Assembly (NCBI GenBank): GCA_003255065.1
Contig: QAOA01000121.1
Location: 602,414-666,413, forward strand
DNA from: Cercis canadensis
Lineage: Eukaryota; Streptophyta; Magnoliopsida; Fabales; Fabaceae
Direction: 5' to 3'
Length of the DNA stretch: 64,000 nt
The notes under the pieces are model-generated. The model did not search any database and was not told the origin of the DNA. It saw only the letters and a list, made by a program, of their open reading frames with translations. Position numbers and translations under genes: made by a program. Each line of letters opens with the position of its first letter. The stretch's first letter is position 1. Shown piece after piece: positions 26,001-37,300 of the stretch.

Positions 26001-29000
26001 GATCAATTACAAGCTGCCTTTTCATAGGGTTGCTGCATCTTATTTGAAGTTTTACTATTTATTTGTTTGCTGCTTTGTCTATTTTCTTCAGTCATATTGA
26101 GTGATAACCAATTGGTTAATTTATTTAGTTTCTTTCTTGCAGAATAAGCAGATGGACTCTTCAATCGAGCAAAAAAGTGATACTAATGAGGTATACAGTT
26201 ATCAAAGCTATAATGCATTCCTCCCTCCCCCATTCTCCCCCAATAAAAAAGGGGGGGGGGGGGTGGGAAAGCAAAGATAAGGATATATTGGCTTATTTTG
26301 TTTCAAATGTTGGCTTGAATATATTTTTGGTTCTGTGTAGGATTTTATAGTTTTTGCATTTTCTGTGTAAGATTTTATAATGATAATTTTGTTTCTTGTC
26401 CTAGTTTTAATTCTTTATCCATCCTGGTCTCTAATTAGTTATCTGCTTATCTTTTCCAGTATTGGGTTTGCCTCAAGTACCATGGTTCCAAAAGTGATAT
26501 TTCCTCTAGATATTTGCAGCAAATGGTGTCACAAGAAAGTTCTCCTATAAGCTTCACAACGAACCCGTATGGATATGTACTCTTTATACTCTGTCCTTTA
26601 TTTGACTTGTAAATTTGTGTATGGTGTAAAGTTCTTTTAATTTTTTTGAAGGTATGATTATGTTACTTCACTGTGTCCTGGAGTGAGCAACAACAGCATC
26701 AAATCCAAGGGTCCTTCCATAAGGTATGTTCTTCCTTTAACACAACTATATAAGTTTATTCTGCTTTTGGTTCTGAGTAACACTGGCATCAAGCTGTTAT
26801 ATATTGCATTTGCATCCAAATGCACACTTTTTCTCCTTTACCCGCAAACAATTATTCCTTCCCTTTTCTTTTTGTTATATTCTTTCCTCCTTTTTCCCCC
26901 TCTTCTGCATCTCCTATCCTCATCTTTTACAAAATCTTAAGATCTCAACAAGCTATCAGATCTTTTACTGGTGCATGCTCAATCTATCAAAGCCTATCAA
27001 AGGCAAAATGCTGTATATCGTGGAACTGGGCTGTGAGTAATAGCAAGCTATAAGACGTTGAAAACATGTTCTAGCTTTCTTTACACATACAACAAAGTAA
27101 CAATGATGACCCTTGTTCCTCACCCAGATTGTCAATTCCGCTGAATTCTTTGAAAGCTGACTGGTTTAGTATTTTGCACTACATCGAAGAACCAAAAGAA
27201 AAAGGACCACTAAAATTCTTGAATTTATTCAACACAAGAATTGCGTGTTAGTTGATCTTGATTGTGCACATGCTTCTTATGTGTGTATCTATATACTACA
27301 TCTTTCTTCTTGTTTTTGCATTCCCTCAATAATACATCTTTCTTCTTGTTACTAATATTGCAATCAGTTTGTAATTTCAATTATTATGGCTGGATATTAT
27401 TTCAGGTCTCTGCTACCATTGCCTGTGGAAGAACGTCTTAAGAAATTACTAATTGAGGTTTGTTGCGTTTTAGTTTTGAGTATGAATCCTTTCTGTTGTC
27501 AACCAAGGGGCATTTAAAGCCAACACAATTGTGGATCTTGCTGTCTATGCTTGTTGATTGCATTCATTGTCTGCCTTTCTGTTATATCCCTTCACTTTGT
27601 TTTCTAAATGTGTTGCTATCAGTAGACATCTTTCTCAGCAAATAATCTGGGCATGTGCATAAAAGTTCTCATTTTTAACATGTTAAACGCCAAAAGCTTC
27701 TGCTCTCAATAGGAAAAATTACATGCATGCATAGTTGTCAAATTGAGTTATATATCAGAAAGCATATTTTCCTAGTCATGAATTGTGAATCATATAGGGT
27801 AACAAATTGTTAATTAGCTAAAAAACATAATATAGACTATGTACTATGTCTATATCATGAACAAAAATACTGAAGAAAGTAATTTTAACCCAAATTTAAC
27901 AGTATGAAGGTCATGCGTGACACTCAATAAGTGACCAAACAAAAACAAACCATAAGTCTTACGTATTACTGAAGTCATTAGCTCGTAAATCATGAAACAA
28001 GTCCTAAAATGATGCTAAATAGATCTCTGAAGTTATATCTAAACACCATCCCCTTCTAGATTAATGTCAGTATCACCACTATCTTTATTGTCATCTAATG
28101 AGACCATGTCTTTGCTCTCTTCTTGTTCATCACCACCTCCATTATCCTCAATATCTTCTTCAACATCTGGTGTCTCATTGGCCTTTCCTTTTCCCTTCTT
28201 GATGGTTATAGCATTTAAGTTTTGTGGACTGAAAATGAAAGAAATATTTTCAGTTTATGGTTCCAGTGAAATTACATATGTTGTTGACATTTGAGAAGTT
28301 AAAATATAGAAGCTTTAACTATGGAATTAAACTATACCTCTTCTTCCTTCTTACTTGGAGGTCCTTCATCAATGTTGAAGCACTCTAGGACATCTATCCA
28401 AGAGTTATCTCCCAGAAGGCAAGGACCCTCCTTTTCTGTAATCCACTGATTCCACTCATCAACGGGTTCAATGTCCAGTCAGCAAATAGGATCATATCCA
28501 TCCCCTTTCTTTGAGTATTTTCCTTTTGACTTTTATTTTTTTCTTCCCAAGTAAATGATATAATCATCATCTTTCTCCTAGATCTCCAAAATCTTTTAAA
28601 ATAGATTCCTCACATTTTCTAGAACTTGTGGGCATTGTCCAACATTTTGCTTTCTTCCGGCTAAGTGATGCTTCATTCTACTTACAACACCCCAAGATTG
28701 TTATCCCGCAATAATTACATTGCACATACAATCTATTTTGAGACAGTTAACAATGATCCCAAGTAATGTTATCTTTCTTACCTTTCTTAAGTAACCATAG
28801 TTAAGCAACACTAAGTATTGTTGCTGATCAGTAAAGATAACTTACCTTTGAAGCCCAAAGCTCAATCCATAGATATCTCCAAGAACCCTCTCCAATTGCT
28901 TCTTAAGTTCTGAATTGCTTGTGGAAAAATCTTTTGGAGTAATAGAACAGTAGACCAAGATGAGAAACTGATGGCAGCATTTTTAGTAGGGAGGGGTATA

Positions 29001-32000
29001 TAGACAGTCAAAAATGAGGGCCTGCTAAGTTTGGAAATATTTTTTGAACTTTTTTTTCCATGAAATGCTTTTCATATGGTTTATAGTTACTTTTTTATCT
29101 TTTTGCTAATAAATGGTGCGTAAAAACTTGAACGGATAGCCCACTCCTCTATAAGTTCCACTGTAGGCTCCCATAATCGAAAGTCAGAAAGCAAAAAGAA
29201 GTTGGACAAATATGGAAAACATACTGAAGTAGTTTTCTAAGTTATTAAGTTGGAAAATTATAGAATGATAAGTTTTCTATACATTCTTGATTTCTTGAAC
29301 AATATTGTAGAAAAATTATTTACAACTAAACAGGTGCTGAATATTTAAACCCTAAAAATCATTCCATATTCTTTTGCATGTGTCCTAAATAGAAAAAAGG
29401 AAAACAGTGTGCTTCACAGGAAGGTAAACCTTGTTTTGGAATCACAGAATTGTTTGAGTGAGCCAGAAATGGTGAATCAGTATGATTCCAGCGATACCAA
29501 GTACATATCATCCATGGACTGACTGATTGTTAATTGGACAGTACAAATTATATATCTTACAGTGTTGACAACACTATGTATGTTACGAGGCTGTTACCAA
29601 GTTAAAAGGCAGTATGTTACTCGTGTCAATTAATTACATATGTGAGAACCATTCTTTGACGAAACTTCTTTTAGATTATTAAATGAATAACTGGTTTGAT
29701 ATTTTTATTCTTCTCTTTGTCACTGAAAGAAAAGCTCTTGTTGCAATGTCCAAAGAGAGAGAGAGCACTTATTTTGACGGCACACTCAGAATAGAGCTGA
29801 GTAATATTCCAACTATTTCTATGTGCTATTTAATAAAACTTCTCTCTTGATAGTGCCCTCCACTCCACCGTTTTAGTGCTACCAAGCACTTTGCTCCTGA
29901 ATACTCAGAGGAGGAACTCCTAGGATTCCTGCAGAAACATGCAATACTAGTGCAGGGACTCTGGGCTCCAAAAAGTGCATTTCTATCTCCTCGTGGTGGC
30001 ATTGAAAATTTGGCCAGAGACCAGGTTCTTCTCTTTTTTAGCAAGAATTTGAAAGTTCAGGCTTCCCAGGTGAATTTTAAGGGTATACTTGGTACACATA
30101 TTAAATACTTCCTGAATATATTTGGTGAGCAAAGATCTGAAGATTGGAAATCTACACCCCAACCAGTTGTCTATTGGAAGTTCAGAGAGAAACCTGATGT
30201 GTCTTTTATAAAGCTCTATCCAAATATTGTTGCAAAGCAGCAAGAAGTTTTGGAAGCTATGGAACAAAATGTACTTAATCATGTTGATGATCCTAATAAA
30301 CGTGAAGCTGGTAAAAATAATGCTGTAGCAAAGATTAGCCAGCACACTAACCCCAGACAATCAGTGAATTCTGATAAACGGGCAACAAGTGTGAGTGCAG
30401 TACATTCCGGGAGGAAGACCATGTCAAATGAAGCTCAGCAAGCAATGCCAAGTGCCCTCAAGAAAGTTATTCAAACTCACAAAGTTTGCAGGTATGGTGG
30501 TTATGAAAAATTCTAATTTTGCAGGTATCTTGACATGGTCTGTTAAAAAAAAAAAAGGAATTTCAGAAATATGCATATTGGTTGATAATTAGCTACTGTT
30601 TTTGCATTCTCACTGTTGTGCTTCACTTTTGTTATTGTGCTATATATTCATAGAGTAATTGACAAGTAAATATAATGCAGCAAATAGAAACAAGAAGCAA
30701 TATTGAAAACACTCCAAACCATTATTATTGATCAATTCCAAAATGTTGTTTACGGATGGAATGCCCAATGGTGCTGCACTCACAGGCATGACTACTTTGA
30801 AATGGTGCAGCTATGCCTAAATTTTCATTTTCAATCTAATTTACACGTTGAAGATTCCTTAATTGGCTCATTCATCCATTTTTGGGTATAAATGCCCCAT
30901 ATTTTCTTCCTATGTTGATGTACTGAATTGTGAGTTACACGATTTATAAAAGAGGCATTGTCTCTTCTGTTTACACACTTGTTATTACGCATCAATATGT
31001 TTTTCTACCCTCCTGTAACATGGTCCATTGGTCTAGAATTTTTGAATCCTTAGCAATGATATGAACTCTTTTTTATTGAAGTTTACTCACTTTTATTTGG
31101 GGGCATATAAAGCTTAGATGAATTGACTTTCTGGGGAAAATAAATTTAGACCAAACAACATTTGGCTTGGAAGTAGTTTGCCCGGCAAAACTTTGTCTTG
31201 GTGCTTTGGCCGATTATTTAATTATGTCGTGTTTTTATCTTGGCAGCTTGCAACTGATACGCCAACAGCTGCGTGCGATGGCACTTGCTAAAGCTTCCCT
31301 ATTAAGGCCAGATCCTAAAATGGTTGTAGCTGCACGAGAAGGCCATGATGCTCCAACAGAAGAACTTCAGGCTGCATTAAGTGAAGTTGCATGGAACATT
31401 CACAGTTGTTATGTATTGAAGTCATCACAGGATGATCCGTTCAGGTTGTTCTTACTTCCCCCCCCCCCCCAATGGAACATTCACGGTTGTTATGTATTGA
31501 AGTCATCACAGGATGATCCGTTTAGGTTGTTCTTATTTTAAAAAAATTATTTAATTATGTCATTATGTGATGGCCCTTGCAGAGATGTTGTGATTGAGAT
31601 GTTTCGTGGAAGTGAACCCAATGCCAAGCTGAAAAAGGCTGAGATAACTGAAGCTGCCAGAAAAACACTCAAAAGGGATGTCACTAACAATGAATATAGC
31701 AAGGTACGTGTTTATAACTTCTTAATAGTTTCCTTGAATTTATCGGTGTTGTTCTCTATGAAGGTCTGTGTTTAGTTCCCCCCACCCTCTTCATCAAAAT
31801 TCATGAAGTACATAGATGACAAGCCTATATTACTTGTGATCAACAAGTTCTGTCCACGCCTTTTCTTGTTCTTTTCAGTGACAAAAAAATGTTGCATTTC
31901 ATAGAAAAATCCCTAATAACTTTCTGTTGCTTTTAGGCGTCATTTTGACCTATTAATTTAATGTGATATCATACTATTCTGTAACCCATTGCAATTAAAT

Positions 32001-32822
32001 CCTTTAATTTGGAATATTATACAGTTCAAAATGTATGTCAAAGAATTGACTTGCTATAGTAAGACAATGGGGCTGTAGAAGCCGAACTCTTTGTGGAGAC
32101 TTGTGTAATTTGCATATATGGGGACTTAATAGTTTTACACGTAACCATCTATATCTCCCCCAGGAATTATTATTATTATTATTTTATAAATATGAAACCC
32201 CATAATCGATATTGATCCGAGGCTGCACATCCCAGTTAAGCATGCATGTTTGGTATTCACTCCATTGGTTAGGTAGCAAAGGTATTGATTAAGTTGTATT
32301 ATGCGTGCATGATTGTCATTTTATAGGCTTTTTATTCGGTGCTTGACATTAAGGATATTGATATACACACAGGTTTGTAAGAACTAGTCATTGAAGTATA
32401 GATACTATAATGCTAGCAAGTATACACCAAAAATATGAGGACCTTAATATACTATTATTGCCTTTGCTGTGAGGGGTGGTGGCCAGTGGGGAGAGGGGGA
32501 AAGTGTTTTTATTTATTTCATTATTATTTTTCAACAAAACCCGTACTTGCTCTTTCGATGGCTTTAGACAAGATAGTAAATCTGAGTATCTGTGTTGCCT
32601 TCGCGTTGTCATATCAAATAAAGAAATATCATCTAGCCACCTCGACATCATATCAGATGATAAGATGTTGCAAAATCATGTTTTCGCTTATAAGTTTGAA
32701 TATTGGTTAACCTTAGTTGTGAATGCGCGCTTTTTTTTTCCCAGGTCATGAATGAGTTGTGTGTCTCCAAAGGTTCAGCATGGGTCTTGAGAAGCGGTGA
32801 TGGAAGTAAGGAATCGTCTTAA
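23037..32822 (+). CDS. RPC5: RNA polymerase III subunit RPC5
   Basis: Thirteen exons, all GT-AG: 23037-23447, 23534-23602, 23725-23832, 24858-24926, 25764-25928, 26143-26190, 26460-26566, 26652-26723, 27406-27457, 29854-30491, 31247-31444, 31583-31703, 32745-32822; 711 aa. The start MELDDLDAPSQVPSRVSRF matches the conserved opening of plant RPC5 (At5g49530). An upstream in-frame stretch lacks ATG. An acidic Ser-rich leader is followed by the Sin-like (PF04801) core: VVREIDVFFAPS, LQYPLRPCWRPYEL, TSWKPTCTKGYTVGLLMGN, LHLHPIHAVVQLRPSL. The C-terminal third has several predicted helices typical of the winged-helix part. Its role is in the Pol III subcomplex that handles initiation and termination of tRNA and 5S transcription in the nucleus. 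The end of exon 11 is duplicated in the following intron. Intron 9 holds an hAT remnant. Confidence 0.92.
26249..26267 (+). repeat. G-run in RPC5 intron
   Basis: A run of G interrupted by one T follows A-rich sequence in intron 6 of RPC5. It is a likely polymorphic and error-prone site. Confidence 0.7.
28039..28830 (-). mobile_element. Degenerate hAT-type transposase remnant with BED finger
   Basis: Minus-strand peptide matches lie within RPC5 intron 9. At about 28600-28740 there is a broken BED zinc finger: QCNYCGITILGCCK in one frame, then RMKHHLAGRKQNVGQC in another. After a gap, at about 28340-28500, comes DIEPVDEWNQWITE with EGPCLLGDNSWIDVLECF, typical of the region after the hAT dimerisation domain, with an in-frame TAG just before it. 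An acidic tail (ETPDVEEDIEDNGGGDEQEE) ends at a stop at 28039. The catalytic middle is missing and frames are broken, so it cannot make transposase. Recognition is from family memory of plant BED-hAT proteins. Confidence 0.65.
31390..31534 (+). repeat. Duplicated 3' end of RPC5 exon 11 with its donor site
   Basis: The sequence ATGGAACATTCACAGTTGTT through the donor (31391-31453) recurs, with two substitutions, at 31472-31534 after a run of C. Both copies end in a possible donor: CAG|GTTGTT at 31445 and TAG|GTTGTT at 31526. The donors are 81 bp apart and the frame is open between them, so either could be used without a frameshift. Confidence 0.9.
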
Positions 32823-34364
32823 CTTGGTCCTAGCTGATTCGGTTGATCAAAATATATCCTGGGATGAAATATTTTACATCGATATGATTCATACTTGCTA
32901 CCTGTCCGGCTTGTTACCTTCAGCGAGATATGGAGCTATTGTGTAATATGTAGTCATTGTGCTCATGCTTATACGTCGATCTCATTTTTTTTGGGTTAAG
33001 GACAAAATGTAAATGATCTTTTAAACATTTGTGCATCTCGATGTAAAATCTCTTTCAAAAAGAGAAAGCAAAGTTGTTTATCACCAAACAAATGATTAAT
33101 TGTATCTGGACTTAATAAACCACAGATCTAGGGCATTGTTAACCACTCCTGTTAATTATTTACCCGTACAATGCACAAATAATTATTTAACACAGAAAAA
33201 TTAGATTCGTAAAGAAAGAAGAGAAACAAAAAAAAATAATAAAAAGGAGAGAATGAGTACAATAGTTATAAATAATTTTATTACAGAGAAATAATTCTTG
33301 TTTAGGTTTATATAGTGATTTGATTGATTTTTTTTTTTTTTAATTTGTAATTAATAATTTTTGTTTCTGTCTGAAAGATATTTGACTTATTTTTCTGTTT
33401 TGGCATTTTTTTTTATTAAATCAGAAAAGCAAAACCTAAGTTCTTATAGATGAAAATCCTTGTCATTTTTCTTTTTCTTAGGTATTCCTACAACATTGTA
33501 ATATAGGAAATGATGGTGTTTTATTTCTTGATACATGCTCAGAGATATGCTATTTTCTGAAATTGTGCATTTTCATATTTTGGATACATACTAGAATTTA
33601 AATTTAACTGGATAAATTGAAATTTGCTTTATATTATATTGAGTAGCCGCGTTGAATAATTTTCTTGATCATGGAAAATTGTTTTAGAAAATTATTTTTT
33701 GGTGCAAAAAGTTTAATTATATTATAGTTTAGTGCTATTAAGTTACATACATAACTTTTAGTAACAATATTTGATAAAATAAAATGGGCACATATAACTA
33801 ACACATAATAAATTTGTATTTAACTAAGTATCCACATGTTAATATGCAAAATAGCAATAATTTTAAGAAATTAATTATGTTGATTTATGTTAAGAACTTA
33901 AAACTCAATTTCTCTCAACGATCAATTAATTCCCTATTTAGATATTTTTTTAGGACAACCAACAGATAATTCTCGCGTAATGAATGTGAGCATAAGTAAC
34001 AATGATTGGATTATCCAAATAAAATGCTGAGTTACATTTTTTTTTTCCTTTTGTAAAAGAAGAAATTTCAAAGAATTTGTAAATTTCTTCAATTTTTTAT
34101 TGAAAATTTTCTTCTAAATTTTAACATTATAGACTCGTGCAGCTAAAAAAGTAAAATTAGAATAATGATTTGTATGCATTAGAACAAGGAAAAAAGAAAA
34201 ATGAAATTCCTTTCCTTTAGATATGTGCTCGAGTCGAGTCTTGTATGCGTAAATTGCTTAAATAAATACTGGAATGTGAAATCGTAAATTCGATTTAATC
34301 TAGCCCTAGCGCTTTGAAAATTATCTCAAACTTCTTGGTTTCAGAAACGCGAAGCTAGCAAAGC
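32823..34364. other. Spacer between RPC5 and U2AF65
   Basis: This holds the 3' UTR of RPC5 and the 5' region of U2AF65. It is very AT-rich with no supported coding sequence. TTGGTTTCAG just before 34346 could be the acceptor of a leader intron for U2AF65, but no donor was assigned. Confidence 0.5.
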
Positions 34365-37300
34365 ATGCCTGACTACGAAGACAGATACCAAGATAACGGG
34401 GAGGATGTTCACTGTGGCTCCTCCCCTCAACCTCGTGATAGCAGTCATGGTGTTTCTGATAATCACGGCGATTCCAATTCTCAAGTATGCTTCAGTAACC
34501 AGCTTATGACTGTATGAGATACTATTTTGACGTTGCATATATTCTTTGTTTCCCAAACTCCCTTAGGTGGGAAGTTGTTTCTTTAGTTGATAGTACGTTT
34601 TTCGTGTAGTTTGCTGAATTTAGGTTTTTTCTCAGAATTGAATAGAGCTACTTAAATTGTTTCTAAATTCGCTTAATAGCTTTATATCTTAGATATTCTT
34701 CTGTCTTGGTTCTATTTTGACAACTGAATGTGATGGTTTTACATAAACGAGATGTACTGGGGTGGTGCCTGGTGGTTGGTAGTGTTGTGGTGTATCGATT
34801 TCATTTGGAGATAGTGCTAACGTCCAGTTCTCTATGAAGCATAGCCAGTTTTTTTCAGGGAACTAATTCTCAATTTATTGTGTAATATTTTACTTTCTGT
34901 TACATTGTGTATGAGCTGTGTTGTGTGCTATGTATAATGTATGGTGTGGTATGGTATTTTCAACTGTGTCTTGTACACACTTGTTGGATGGTACTGTAAT
35001 TTATCATACATGGTGTGCGGCTGTTATTCTCAAGTTTTTTCCTGTAGATTCTATTTTCTTTCTACCGATTTATATATAATACTATGTATTTGATTTCTCT
35101 CTCTTTTTGAATTTGCTAAATTATATCCTCTTGCAGCATGCCTCTGGTGATTATGAAAGAGGATCTTCCAAAAGTAGAGAAAAGGATAGAGACAAAGGAC
35201 GTGATAAAGAGAGAGATAGAGACAGGGATCGTGATCATGACAGAGATAGAGATAACCAGAGAAGCAGAGACAAAGACAGAGATAGAGATAAGGAGAGGGA
35301 GCGAGACTGGGATCGTGATCGGCACAATAGAGATCGGCATAAGGATCGCAGTGAGAGAAGGGAGCGAGGCCGGGACTATGAGAGGTAAAAGGATTCATAT
35401 AGAAAATGAATGCTCTATCTTGAATTGGGAGTCTGGGAAGTGTAATCATTGTTGCAGAACTGGCTGAATGGACATCTTTTGTCACTTTTGTTTATGTGTA
35501 ATTCTAACTCATATGCTATTTTGTTTTATTAGCAACTGCCTAACTTTTCATTAGGTTTTGATTTTTCTTATTCCTCTTATCTATATATGCTTGGTGGTAA
35601 AGGCGAAGGGATTACGAAAGAGACAGGGAGGATAGGTACAGGAAAAGGTCTCATTCTCATTCTGGGTCACCTTCAAAGCGTAGATCTGAGCATAGGTCAA
35701 GGTCACGTTCAAAGACGTAAGTCATTGAAGATTCTTGTGAATTTAGTATTAATTTTGGTTCCCATAATAGTGAAAATCATTGCTGCACATTTCAATTAAA
35801 AATTGAAATTGAAATTCTTTCAGCCCTTTAGTTTAAAAATTAAATGTTTTGTATTGCATCTAGTGTAATGATTTTTTACATAATTATCCCCTTTAATGTT
35901 TTGTTTAAAGTGTGGAAGTTGCTTTTTACAGAAGGAAATAAGAAATATTGTTGAAATGCATCAAGATGGTATTACCCAAGTATGTGAAGTGTACAGTATA
36001 CATAGGAAAAATAAGAGGAAGGAACACATCTTTAGAATGGGAAGATCAGTTCTAATGTTTGAATTTTCCAAGAACTGTATGTAGCATTGCTTGGAGGAAA
36101 ATGATTTGTGGAGAAAGCAAATTGAGAACTTCGTTAAAACTCATGAGGCTTTATCCTCAATGGTTGTTATGTGTCTTTCCAACCAAATTATTCCGCATTA
36201 AACATCCTGGAACACATTTCACATAATGTGGTTTTCACCATTCACATCTTCTGCAATACTTATCATCTTTTACTTTTCTTGTTAAGGCCTCTTTTTCTAT
36301 CCTAAATCTCTAATCTCACTTTCTTGTGAGGGCTTTATCAAATTCCTCCAGGTTTCTAATCTAAATTGCACCATAATCAAGTTGTTTAGAGAGTACCATT
36401 CTAGCAGAACAAAAGAGTCATGTCCCTTCTCATTTTGCTGCAAAAGTTTCCTTTTAATTTCCCTAATCTCCTCACTACTGAGGGATTGGAAGCTAAAAGA
36501 CTTTTGATTTTTTTTTAAATGAATTTATAGTTCCCATCCCTAGATGCTAAAGGTATTTCCACTCTGCCAACTGTTTTAGAAATATTCAACAAACACTCTT
36601 GAACAAACAACACAAGAGGAACCAAATAATAGCCCAAACAGATCTCTCGAAAATATATGACTTTGTAACTAAGAACTGGTTGGAAACTGATGTTTTATCC
36701 ATAGAGACTAAAACAAAAAACCGTGCATCTTAGATAAGGGGAAAAAATCTGCCTGTTTTGGTTGTGAAAAGAGTTTGATGTTTTGTAGGACCATTTTCAT
36801 TGGAATTCTATGAATTCATCATACTCTTAAAATTTAAATTTTTCTATGCCCCCTATATCTTCTGTCTTTGCAGGTAATTCACATTTTGAATTTCATTTTG
36901 TGAGGTGCTGATTTATGTATTTTTATTCAAGTGCTTGGGATAAGAAATTTAGAAAACTCCTTGCACTGTACCTTTACTACTTTTTCTTTCTCTTTTCTGC
37001 TATCCTCTTTTCATTATTTTACACTTGAATTTTTTTTTGGAGGGTGATATTTTCTAGTTAGATTTGGGATCCATTTGTCCTTTTCTGCATGTCTTCCTCT
37101 TCTTAATGCTGTCCTTTGGTGTCTTTGGTTGGAAGAGAATGCTCGAATTTTTAAGGATAAGTCTTTGTCTTCATGCATGAGGGATCGGATTACTTTTGTG
37201 GCTCACACAGTGTGTCTGTGTTTTAACGACTCTTCTTGGATGATATACAGAGAGATTGGAGGGCGCCCTTTTATTAATGCCATTACTCTGTTTTATTTGG

